The translations under genes and the position numbers were made by a program. A stretch of DNA of 32,388 bases. Source: Candidatus Brocadia sapporoensis. GTDB lineage: Bacteria; Planctomycetota; Brocadiia; Brocadiales; Brocadiaceae. The DNA is taken from the NCBI RefSeq assembly GCF_001753675.2, contig NZ_MJUW02000092.1, positions 1 through 32,388 on the forward strand, given 5' to 3'. The notes beneath the pieces were generated by a model, which saw only the letters and a list, made by a program, of their open reading frames with translations, ran no database searches and was not told the origin of the DNA. This document shows, piece after piece, positions 22,891 to 31,201 of the stretch. Position 1 is the first letter of the stretch. Every line of letters starts with the position of its first letter.

Positions 22891-24597
22891 ATGAACTATA
22901 CAATAGTCAAAGCCGACGACCACTGGTTCAGAGAAAATGTCAATTGCCAGTATGCATGTCCTGTCAATACGCCGGCCATGAATTATATCGAGCGCATCGT
23001 TTATGGAGACTTTGATGCCTCTCTGCGCCTCAATTTCATGGCAAATCTTTTCCCTCATATCCTCGGCAGGACCTGTACTCATCCCTGTGAAACAGCATGC
23101 CGCCGTGGAGCGATTGACAAACCCGTCTCCATATGCGCACTGAAAAGGAGCGCGGCAGACTTTTCAGCTAAAAAATTCCCTCCAAAATCAATGCATATCG
23201 AAAAGACAGGAAAGCGCATTGCAATAATAGGTTCCGGGCCATCCGGTCTTGCCGCCGCACATGATTTGGCAATAAAAGGTCATGATGTTGTTATCTATGA
23301 GTCCCTTCCGGTTGCCGGTGGCATGTTAACTGTGGGTATTCCGCCGTACCGGTTGCCACGTGATAAGATAGAAGACGCTGTAAACTGGATAAAGGAACTC
23401 GGAGTAGATATCCGCTTAAACAGCCCTATAGACACCCACGATAAGTTTGACATTTTACTAAAGGAATACAATGCAGTTTATATCGCCACAGGCGCGCATA
23501 AATCACAGATGCTTGAAATTCCCGGTGAAGACCTTGAAGGGGTAATGCATGGCGTAACCTTCATGAAGGATACAAATCTTGGGATACGAAAAGCCGTCCC
23601 CGAAAGGGTAGCCGTCATTGGGGGGGGCTTTACTGCCATAGATTGTGCGCGTTCTTCCCTCCGGCTTGGCGCAAAAGATATTTCCATCATTTACCGGAGG
23701 ACGTTGCAGGAGATGCCCGCCGGTGAATTGGAAGTACATATGGCACGGGAGGAAGGTGTAAAGATGCACTATCTGACTTCTCCGGTAAAAATTATAGGCG
23801 GACATGATCGAAAGATGACACACATCGAGTGCATAAAAAACGAACTGGGCGAACCGGACGACAAGGGACGCCGCCGCCCGGTCCCGGTAACAGGAAGCAA
23901 TTTCACCATCCCTGTCGATATGGTAATTGCGGCTATCGGCCAATCACCGGAGGTTGGTTTTTTGACAGAAAGGTTTGGGATAGAGATCAATCGATGGGGG
24001 ATGCCCGTCATTGATTCTGAAAATTTTATGACTGCACGAAAAGGCGTATTTGCGGGTGGCGATTGTATAACCGGCCCGAGGAATATTATTGAGGTAGTGG
24101 CGGACGGCAGAAAGGCTGCAAGGTCGATACACGCATTTTTAACAGGTGCAGAACGGAAAGGATACAAGTTTTACTATAGAGATCAATCCCCTTCAGACAG
24201 AATGCCCAATTATGAATCGGCGCCCAGACAGAGCCAGGACTCCCTCCCCATGAAAGAGCGATGTGACCTGACTGCGGAGGCCGAACAGGGGCTCTCACAG
24301 GAGAACACATTCAAGGAGGCGGGACGCTGTCTGCTCTGTCATTATAATATATTCATTGACGAAACGTGTATACTTTGCGGCGGCTGTATTGACGTTTGTC
24401 CCTATGATTGTATCTCCATGGTCTCCCGTGAAAACGTAGCGGCTACAGAGGCCTTACAGGACGAGAGGGTTGTTCCTGGCGACTGGAGCGCCGCTATGGT
24501 AATCGACGAGGAAAAATGCATCCGCTGTGGACTGTGCGTCAAACGTTGCCCGGTGAACGCCATCACGATGAAACGCTTTGCGTATTCGGAGGAATAA
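22891..24597 (+). CDS. GltD-like NAD(P) oxidoreductase with C-terminal 2[4Fe-4S] ferredoxin
   Basis: A 568-residue flavoprotein related to the small subunit of glutamate synthase. The N-terminal Fe-S region has Cys19, Cys23, Cys62, Cys66, Cys70 and Cys82. The FAD site is IAIIGSGPSGLAAAHDL (110-126), and the NAD(P)H site is VAVIGGGFTAIDCARSSLR (240-258). The C-terminus has two [4Fe-4S] motifs: Cys493/496/499/503 and Cys543/546/549/553. No glutamate synthase large subunit is nearby; it sits between cytochrome b genes. In anammox Rieske/cyt b clusters such a subunit has been proposed to exchange electrons with NAD(P)H or ferredoxin on the cytoplasmic side. That function is inference here. The CLLCH near the C-terminus belongs to the GltD pattern and is not a haem site. 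Confidence 0.92.
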   Translation: MNYTIVKADDHWFRENVNCQYACPVNTPAMNYIERIVYGDFDASLRLNFMANLFPHILGRTCTHPCETACRRGAIDKPVSICALKRSAADFSAKKFPPKSMHIEKTGKRIAIIGSGPSGLAAAHDLAIKGHDVVIYESLPVAGGMLTVGIPPYRLPRDKIEDAVNWIKELGVDIRLNSPIDTHDKFDILLKEYNAVYIATGAHKSQMLEIPGEDLEGVMHGVTFMKDTNLGIRKAVPERVAVIGGGFTAIDCARSSLRLGAKDISIIYRRTLQEMPAGELEVHMAREEGVKMHYLTSPVKIIGGHDRKMTHIECIKNELGEPDDKGRRRPVPVTGSNFTIPVDMVIAAIGQSPEVGFLTERFGIEINRWGMPVIDSENFMTARKGVFAGGDCITGPRNIIEVVADGRKAARSIHAFLTGAERKGYKFYYRDQSPSDRMPNYESAPRQSQDSLPMKERCDLTAEAEQGLSQENTFKEAGRCLLCHYNIFIDETCILCGGCIDVCPYDCISMVSRENVAATEALQDERVVPGDWSAAMVIDEEKCIRCGLCVKRCPVNAITMKRFAYSEE

Positions 24598-24636
24598 GCG
24601 CAGATAATAATCGAGGATAAACTGAATAATTAAAAT

Positions 24637-26610
24637 ATGCAGGCAAAAGAGACTAAACTCCAGGATATTATCGAAGGAACAAAGCAATATGTTATCCCTC
24701 TTTTTCGGCGGACTTATAGCTGGGAAGAAAAAGAATGGAAAATTTTATGGGAAGACCTTGTCGAACTTTGTACAGCGGAAAACCCACGATCTCACTTTAT
24801 TGGCTCAATTGTAAATATGCCAACCGTTTCTGTCCCTGAAGGCGTTGCTAAATTTTTATTGATCGATGGTCAGCAGCGATTAACTACTATATTTATCTTA
24901 CTGACTCTTCTACGCAATAAGGCAAAAGAAAAACCAAATCAGGAATTTGCCGAAGAAATTAATAATACTCTACTAGTTAACCCATACAAAAAGGGCAATG
25001 ATTATTTCAAGTTAATGCCGACGCAGGTTGACAGGGACGCATATATAAACCTCATCAATGGAAAATCAAATGGATCAGAAAATCAACTTACAAGGGCATA
25101 CACTTTTTTTGAGAAGAGACTCAGACAGACACAGTTTGAACATGAAAAGCTAAAGAAAATTATCACGAGTTATTTTTCTGTTGTTAGCATTGTACTTGAT
25201 GCAGATGATAACCCATACTTGGTTTTTGAAAGCTTGAATGCTAAAGGAATGCCCCTAACACAGGCAGACCTCATTCGCAATTATTTCTTTATGCGCATTC
25301 ATGCAGACAAACAAGATGAAGTTTACAATAACTATTGGCAGCCAATGCAAACAGCGTTAAATGATAGACTGACCGAATATATTAGACATTTCTTAATGAA
25401 AGATGACGGCAGCATCATAAAACAATCCGATGTTTACTTTGCGCTCAAAGGAAGAGTGTCACCGGACACTGCAATCGATTATTTGAAAAAATTGCAAAAG
25501 TTTTCGATTTACTATCAGAGACTGATTTATCCGGAATTCGAACCCGAGGTGGATTTGCAGAAGCATTTCAGAAGAGTGGACAGAATAGAAGTCACTACGG
25601 CCTATCCACTTCTTTTGAACGTTTATGATAATTATGTGGAAAATAAAATAAGCAAGGCCGATTTTATTTCTATTCTGAAAACGCTTGAGAATTACCTTAT
25701 TCGCAGATTTGTTTGTAACGTACCAACAAATCAGCTTAACAAAATCTTTTCAGCAGTTTATCCACAATTAACCACAAAATATTCAGATAACCTTGCTGAA
25801 GGGGTTAAAGCAATATTACAAAGTAAGGGTTATCCAAAAGACAATGAGTTTTGCTTCCGGTTTAAAGAAGCTAAGTTTTATGGTGGTGGTGACAGGCAGA
25901 AAAAAACCAAACTCATACTCGAAAGCCTGGAAGAAAGTTTTGCCCATAAAGAGGCAATATCTTTTGATAATTTAAGTATAGAACATGTAATGCCACAAAC
26001 TTTATCAGAGTGGTGGCAAAATCATCTTGGTAACGACTGGGAAGAAACACATGCATTATTTTTGCATACCATCGGTAATTTGACTTTATCCGCTTATAAT
26101 ACAGAATTGTCAAATGACGATTTTATAGCAAAAAAACGAACATATAACGAAAGCCACTTAGAACGTAACGAATATTTCTATGCCCTTTCCGCTTGGACAA
26201 GGGCAGAGATTGAAGAAAGAGCGAAAGTATTAGCAAAACAAGCGCTGGAAATATGGAACTACTTTGGACAAGAAAAAGCTATTTCATCTAACCTGAAAGA
26301 AGTCACTGGCACCACACCAACAGAACTTAAAATTTTGGGACAGCGGTTTCCAGTTCAGACATGGCGAGATGTTTTAGAGCAAACCCTTAACACTGTTGCA
26401 GATCTGGAAACCGATAAATTTGAAATCATTGCACACAGCTTTCCTCATTACGTTGGCAAAGATAAAAATAAATTTAGAGCAAGTCGACAGCTTCAAAATG
26501 GTTATTTCGTTGAAGTAAACATGTCTGCTCAATCCATACAAAGGCGTTGTCGTCAACTGATTGAAACAATTGATCTTACTTCGGAAGATTGGAGTGTAGA
26601 AACAATATAA
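24637..26610 (+). CDS. DUF262-DUF1524 (GmrSD-like) nuclease inside the respiratory operon
   Basis: A 657-residue protein. The N-terminal DUF262 (ParB/Srx-like NTPase) domain has IPLFRRTYSWEEKEW at 20-34 and the diagnostic DGQQRLTT starting at Asp77. The DUF1524 HNH-like nuclease domain has SIEHVMPQTL with His450, then HTIGNLTLSAYN and SNDDFIAKK, so the catalytic elements look intact. A C-terminal extension of about 100 residues follows, often seen in this group. Relatives include GmrSD and BrxU, which cut modified phage DNA. It lies 39 nt after the flavoprotein gene and 2 nt before the subunit-IV gene. Sampled lines are AT-richer than the gene before it (19 and 22 G+C per 60, against 36 and 31). 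Likely a horizontally acquired defence gene. Its ribosome site is weak. Confidence 0.88.
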   Translation: MQAKETKLQDIIEGTKQYVIPLFRRTYSWEEKEWKILWEDLVELCTAENPRSHFIGSIVNMPTVSVPEGVAKFLLIDGQQRLTTIFILLTLLRNKAKEKPNQEFAEEINNTLLVNPYKKGNDYFKLMPTQVDRDAYINLINGKSNGSENQLTRAYTFFEKRLRQTQFEHEKLKKIITSYFSVVSIVLDADDNPYLVFESLNAKGMPLTQADLIRNYFFMRIHADKQDEVYNNYWQPMQTALNDRLTEYIRHFLMKDDGSIIKQSDVYFALKGRVSPDTAIDYLKKLQKFSIYYQRLIYPEFEPEVDLQKHFRRVDRIEVTTAYPLLLNVYDNYVENKISKADFISILKTLENYLIRRFVCNVPTNQLNKIFSAVYPQLTTKYSDNLAEGVKAILQSKGYPKDNEFCFRFKEAKFYGGGDRQKKTKLILESLEESFAHKEAISFDNLSIEHVMPQTLSEWWQNHLGNDWEETHALFLHTIGNLTLSAYNTELSNDDFIAKKRTYNESHLERNEYFYALSAWTRAEIEERAKVLAKQALEIWNYFGQEKAISSNLKEVTGTTPTELKILGQRFPVQTWRDVLEQTLNTVADLETDKFEIIAHSFPHYVGKDKNKFRASRQLQNGYFVEVNMSAQSIQRRCRQLIETIDLTSEDWSVETI

Positions 26611-26612
26611 TT

Positions 26613-27455
26613 ATGGAAAAGTCAAATAATGAATCAGAAAACATAAAAGATAAAGGCAGATACCGGGCGCTCACCTTTATTAAGGGACCAACCCTTGCCA
26701 AGGAAAAAGACCTAGAAATATCTAAAGATGAAATCCCCACGTGGCCGTACCTGGTAAGAAAGGAATTTCTGGCGGCGATCATCTGTACCATCATCCTCAT
26801 TGTCTGGTCGATCCTCCTCGATGCGCCGCTGGAGGAACTTTCCGATCCTACCATGACCCCGAATCCGGCAAAGGCGCCGTGGTATTTTTTAGGACTACAG
26901 GAAATGCTTGTCTATTTTGATCCCTGGATTGCCGGTGTCGTTTTTCCGGTGCTTATCATCATTGGGCTGATGGCCATACCCTTCGTGGACTTTAATCCAA
27001 AGGGGAATGGATACTACACCTTTAAGGAGCGGAAGTTTGCTATGCTCACCTTCTGCTTCGGATTCCATATCTTATGGATATTGCTGATTATCGTTGGCGT
27101 CTTTATGCGCGGGCCTGGCTGGCTCTGGTTCTGGCCCTGGCAGGAGTGGGATCTCCACAGGATTGTGGCCGAGACTAATTATGATCTGACCAATTTCATT
27201 GGTATTAATTCAAAATCTTTCCTGGGTTTTGTCCTTGGTGGCGCCGTGGTAATCGGATATTTTTTTATGGGTATGACACTTCCTTACCGTTTTATGAAGG
27301 CAAGGAAAAGTATAGCGCTGGAAAAACTCGGCATGATCAGATATGCCATGGTGTCGTTCCTCTTCTTATCTATGATGGCGCTGCCCATAAAAGTATGTCT
27401 GAGACTGGTGTTCCATGTAAAATATATATGGGTAACACCGTGGTTTAATATATAA
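26613..27455 (+). CDS. Cytochrome b C-terminal half (subunit-IV-like)
   Basis: The other half of the split cytochrome b, 280 residues, longer than chloroplast subunit IV (about 160). Helices begin near 53 (AAIICTIILIVWSILLDAP), with further ones near 108-125, 145-165, 204-222 and 242-262. NPAKAPWYFLGLQEML (84-99) stands where the Qo-site PEWY motif is expected; here it reads Ala88-Pro-Trp-Tyr91, so the usual Glu is missing. The frame is open upstream to 26589, but the ATG at 26613 is preferred because it starts just after the nuclease stop codon. No ribosome site is visible, so translation may depend on coupling to the nuclease gene. It completes the quinol-oxidising core with the Rieske and b6-like subunits. 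Confidence 0.9.
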   Translation: MEKSNNESENIKDKGRYRALTFIKGPTLAKEKDLEISKDEIPTWPYLVRKEFLAAIICTIILIVWSILLDAPLEELSDPTMTPNPAKAPWYFLGLQEMLVYFDPWIAGVVFPVLIIIGLMAIPFVDFNPKGNGYYTFKERKFAMLTFCFGFHILWILLIIVGVFMRGPGWLWFWPWQEWDLHRIVAETNYDLTNFIGINSKSFLGFVLGGAVVIGYFFMGMTLPYRFMKARKSIALEKLGMIRYAMVSFLFLSMMALPIKVCLRLVFHVKYIWVTPWFNI

Positions 27456-27715
27456 GTTAAGCCTCCGGCGACTTACCCACGGTTTCCCCGATAAACAGGT
27501 GAACAGAAAGCATTTACCCCGTTTGCGGGGGATTATGGGAGATTAAATTCCTAAAAATTAAATTAGGCCTTCTGGGGCTTAAAATATCTATCTTTCATAG
27601 ATGGCATCCTCCCTCTTCACTCCGCGACGGTGAGAGACAATCGTTTGTCCTCCTCAGTGCAGGGAGCTAAGGGTGAGGAGATTTCCGTTTAAAATTCCTT
27701 ATAAACACAAAGACT
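27456..27715. other. 260-bp spacer before the octahaem gene
   Basis: Non-coding. It includes a 5-bp GC stem (CCCCG-TTTG-CGGGG near 27516-27529) and a small ATCTAT/ATAGAT hairpin near 27584-27600. Neither is followed by a T-run. A GGTGAGGAG stretch near 27674 is too far from the ATG at 27716 to be its ribosome site. A separate promoter for the cytochrome gene may lie here, but I could not pick one. Confidence 0.35.
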
Positions 27716-30556
27716 ATGTTGACTAGCAAAAATCCACATTCCACAAAAAAAGAAGAAGATAAATCTTACCTGAAAATTTTTGTTGCGGTTAGTTTCATCC
27801 TCGTAGGAGTCACGGTATGGGTACTCGTAAACGAGACCGTCGACAGGCGACCCTGGAAAAATTATCAGAAGCAGTTCTACCACCTTGAGTACAAAAAAAT
27901 CAAGCAGAACTACGATCAGGAGCGGACTGTTTTTGAAAGTCCGGAGGTACAAACGAAATACCGAGAAACACAGAGAAATCTGGAAAAGGCGTGGGAGGAC
28001 TTTAAAAAACCGTCGATACAAAATGAATTCAAAAAACTATCAGAAGAACAAAAATTGTTAAATGACGAGTTAGAGACCTTGAAATTTCAGGCTATAGTCG
28101 CCCGGAATGAAGGTATGGGAAAGGAATATCTCTATGGAAAGACTCAGAGCGAACAGGTTAGGCATGAGATTGTGGAATTGGAAGAAAAGGGCAAGGAGTT
28201 TACCACGAAGATAAAGGAGCGGGAAGGAAAAATTGCGCCTATAAAGACAAGATTGAAAGAACTCAGACAGGAAACGGATAAATATACGGAAGAGCTGGAG
28301 GTCTATACTGTTGGTATGAAAAGATACGGAGAGCAGTTAAAAGCCTATGAGAAGACCCGCCCCAGCCTGCAAGTCTATCAGACCTATCTGGAAGATTTAA
28401 ATATCACTGATCGCTGTATGTCGTGTCATGTGGGTATCAATAAGACGGAGAGTGTGTCTTCAGAACAACCCTACGCAAGCCATCCAGACCAGAAATTGTA
28501 TCTGGGTAATCATCCTCCTGAAAAATTTGGCTGTGTGCTTTGCCATGAGGGGCAGGCAAGCGCCACGTCTGGGGTAAAAAAGGCACACGGTGAGGTTGAA
28601 TACTGGCTTACACCCATTTATCGTGGAAAGACGGCTCAGGCATCGTGCATACGGTGTCATAGTGAAGGCAAGGAGGTAAAAGGAGGAGAGATGCTCTGGG
28701 AGGGCAAAAGACTGTTTGAAAATCTTGGCTGTCATGGATGCCATGAAACAACGGGCTTTGGTGAAGATAAAAACAGGATAATCGGTCCAAGTTTACGAAA
28801 CATACGGAACAAGGTGAAGTCCGAATGGATTACCGGTTGGATAAAGGCCCCAAAAAAATTCAGACCTACCACGTTAATGCCCGACTTCAAACTTTCGGAT
28901 GAAGAATCACAGGCCATTGCCGCATATCTCTGGCAACATGCGGATAAGAAAAAGGCTGCTGACGAGATGCCGGTTTTCAGTGATGAACAATTATCGCAAG
29001 GCGATTTCCTCTTTGAGCAGGTGGGGTGCATGGCATGCCATAGTTATAAAGAAGACGCTGAACGGGGATTCGCCCCCAATCTTGCACGGATTGGACAAAA
29101 GATAAACTATGGATACCTGATGGAGTGGATCGTGAACCCAAAAGCAAAAGAATCGCATACACGCATGCCCAGCTTCAGGTTAAATCAGGAAAAGGCAAGT
29201 CTCATTGCCGGATATTTGATACATAAGACGGGCAAGGATACACTGAAGGAAGGGGTGGCGGATAGGGATTGGCTGGAAGACAAGGAAAAATCCCGCGCCG
29301 GTGAGGTGTTGATCAAGAGATATGGTTGCTTCGGATGTCACGAGATAGAGGGCATGGAAGGGCTTGGAAAGATAGGGACAGAGCTATCCGCCATCGGGTC
29401 TAAATCGGTAACCCTCCTTGATTTTGGACTATTAGAAAAGAAGATATTGGGAGAGGCTGGGCTTAAGCATTTTACAGAAAATGTGGGAAAGGCAAGGCAG
29501 TCGTGGTTACAGGCAAAGTTGCGTGACCCCAGGCAGTTTGACGAGGGGAAGTATAAAAGACCAGAAGACCGCCTGAAAATGCCGGATTTTGCGCTAAAAG
29601 ACGAAGAGGTTGAGTCATTGGTAATAATGCTCGCCGGGCTAAGAGAAGAAAAGTTCCCTGAGAAGTATCTCGCCAGACTGGCAGAAAAAGACAACTCGGT
29701 CGTAGAAGGAAAGCGATTGATTGGAAAGTACAATTGTATTGGCTGTCATCAGTTTGATTTGGATAGATTACATCTTGCCGGAGATGTTGAAGTTGCGGGG
29801 ATGGTAAAGCTGGAAGAGGATGCGGGTGTCTATTTTCAGCTCTGGGAGGATAATGAGAAATTAGGGCATAAGGCGGGCGAAACGGTGTACATAGACAACC
29901 AGCAGATCGTGGATAGGAAAAAGGCCGCCGGAGGCGATATCACACCCGAAATCATCGAGTATCATGTTGAAAATGAGGGGCTCGTGCCGGAAGAGGCAAG
30001 GGTGTTTGCGCCTCCGTTGTTGTATAGTGAAGGTAAGAAGGTGCAGTCCGAATGGTTGTTTGAATTCTTGAAAGAGCCTTTCGATCTGAGACCATGGCTC
30101 GACATAAAGATGCCTACGTTTCGCTTGCCGGATGATGAGGCAACCAGCCTTTCAAAGTTCTTTGCTGAGGTAGAAAATGAGCCGTACCCGTATGAGTATA
30201 TTTTTGAGACAAAAAAGGAATACATAGACGCAAAAGAAGCTATGTCACCGGGTTACCTCTTAGCGGCAAAGAAACTCTTTGAATCAAAGGACGTCAACTG
30301 CATCCTATGCCATGTAAAAGGCGAAAAGATGCCAGAGGGAGATAAAACTGGTTGGGCGCCAGACCTCCTGCTTGCCAAAAGGAGGCTCAAGCCTGGTTGG
30401 ATAAAACGATGGCTCCTTGACCCACAGTCCATCCAGCCTGGCACCAAAATGCCAAAGTTCTTCAGGGAAGGCGAGTTTCAGAACTACATCCCCGGCACAC
30501 CTGCAGACCAGGCAGAGGTAATGAAAGATTATTTAATGAATCTGCAGGGGGAGTAA
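27716..30556 (+). CDS. Membrane-anchored octahaem cytochrome c with coiled coil
   Basis: A 946-residue protein with an N-terminal anchor helix (about 19-39) and a long charged coiled coil (about 50-225). Eight CxxCH haem sites have first Cys at 234, 273, 311, 339, 438, 538, 674 and 862. The last five lie in repeated class-I-like modules, each followed by a probable Met ligand: LMPDF, RMPSF, KMPDF, KMPTF and KMPKF. The first three form a separate tri-haem region. It is the last gene of the Rieske/cyt b operon and most likely accepts electrons from the Rieske protein, acting as a large cytochrome c1 equivalent that hands them to soluble cytochromes. HAO-type enzymes also have eight haems but lack this modular MP[DSTK]F pattern, so I do not call it HAO. 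Confidence 0.92.
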   Translation: MLTSKNPHSTKKEEDKSYLKIFVAVSFILVGVTVWVLVNETVDRRPWKNYQKQFYHLEYKKIKQNYDQERTVFESPEVQTKYRETQRNLEKAWEDFKKPSIQNEFKKLSEEQKLLNDELETLKFQAIVARNEGMGKEYLYGKTQSEQVRHEIVELEEKGKEFTTKIKEREGKIAPIKTRLKELRQETDKYTEELEVYTVGMKRYGEQLKAYEKTRPSLQVYQTYLEDLNITDRCMSCHVGINKTESVSSEQPYASHPDQKLYLGNHPPEKFGCVLCHEGQASATSGVKKAHGEVEYWLTPIYRGKTAQASCIRCHSEGKEVKGGEMLWEGKRLFENLGCHGCHETTGFGEDKNRIIGPSLRNIRNKVKSEWITGWIKAPKKFRPTTLMPDFKLSDEESQAIAAYLWQHADKKKAADEMPVFSDEQLSQGDFLFEQVGCMACHSYKEDAERGFAPNLARIGQKINYGYLMEWIVNPKAKESHTRMPSFRLNQEKASLIAGYLIHKTGKDTLKEGVADRDWLEDKEKSRAGEVLIKRYGCFGCHEIEGMEGLGKIGTELSAIGSKSVTLLDFGLLEKKILGEAGLKHFTENVGKARQSWLQAKLRDPRQFDEGKYKRPEDRLKMPDFALKDEEVESLVIMLAGLREEKFPEKYLARLAEKDNSVVEGKRLIGKYNCIGCHQFDLDRLHLAGDVEVAGMVKLEEDAGVYFQLWEDNEKLGHKAGETVYIDNQQIVDRKKAAGGDITPEIIEYHVENEGLVPEEARVFAPPLLYSEGKKVQSEWLFEFLKEPFDLRPWLDIKMPTFRLPDDEATSLSKFFAEVENEPYPYEYIFETKKEYIDAKEAMSPGYLLAAKKLFESKDVNCILCHVKGEKMPEGDKTGWAPDLLLAKRRLKPGWIKRWLLDPQSIQPGTKMPKFFREGEFQNYIPGTPADQAEVMKDYLMNLQGE

Positions 30557-30697
30557 GAAGTAAACCAGGAAGTTTTTGTCTGTAAATGATACAGGAAACG
30601 AACCTAACAGTTTCTTGGGCTTCGCCTACGTCCTACCCAAAACTTATCTGGCTTTTTAACGGACAGAGCTCACAAATATTTTTAAAACGAGGTTGTC

Positions 30698-31036
30698 ATG
30701 AATGTATTTGTTGAGATAAAACAATACATAATTTCATTTGACATAGGTAAAACATCATCCCACATACTTACCGTTGATATTTACAAAGATGACGGCGAGT
30801 ACCTGGACTCTTTTGCTGTCTACGCAAGTTCAGAAGATATACCAGAAATGTTTCTTAAACGATTGCCTGATCTGTCCTATCACGATATAAAGTTCTTTAC
30901 ATCCGAAGTTGAAACTCTTGTCAGAGAACCAAACAACGGGACGTCTTTTTTGGACGCAATGCAAAGATATCGGGTTAGTGATAACCGTTTGAAAGAATTA
31001 GGTCTTAAGACTCCTGACGATCCTGGTAAAAACTGA
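30698..31036 (+). CDS. Hypothetical protein, 112 residues
   Basis: A small soluble protein without signal peptide or membrane helix. A good ribosome site (GAGG, 6 nt before the ATG) and normal composition support it. The N-terminal half is strand-rich (YIISFDIGKTSSHILTVDIY, then DDGEYLDSFAVYA). The C-terminal part ends in a polar, proline-containing tail. I do not recognise a family. It lies 141 nt after the octahaem gene and 165 nt before the lipoprotein hydrolase, so membership in either transcript is open. Confidence 0.65.
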   Translation: MNVFVEIKQYIISFDIGKTSSHILTVDIYKDDGEYLDSFAVYASSEDIPEMFLKRLPDLSYHDIKFFTSEVETLVREPNNGTSFLDAMQRYRVSDNRLKELGLKTPDDPGKN

Positions 31037-31201
31037 ACTTAGTATTTCAGTAAAAATATAAATAGTAATTAACTCTGCCAGAGCTTAAAACCCCGACAGC
31101 GTTGGCTCACGAATTTCGATCTCAGGATTTTATTCTTTCAGACTCGTTTAAATAAGATAGTGCATATTTTTTCCTGGAAGGGAGAAAAGAAAGAGAACTA
31201 C

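Noticed and set aside
24331-24345. CxxCH-like haem motif (CLLCH) in the flavoprotein
   Set aside because: It lies in the GltD-type pattern EAxRCLxC of a cytoplasmic Fe-S flavoprotein without signal peptide, so haem attachment is not expected.
22891-24597. Glutamate synthase small subunit
   Set aside because: Homologous in its core, but no large subunit is nearby, a ferredoxin domain is added, and it sits within a cytochrome b operon.
27510-27535. Terminator between subunit IV and the octahaem gene
   Set aside because: The stem is only 5 bp and no T-run follows, so read-through within the operon is more likely.
27716-30556. Hydroxylamine-oxidoreductase-like identity for the eight-haem protein
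   Set aside because: Eight haems alone suggest it, but the modular Met-ligated repeats and the coiled-coil stalk do not fit the HAO fold.
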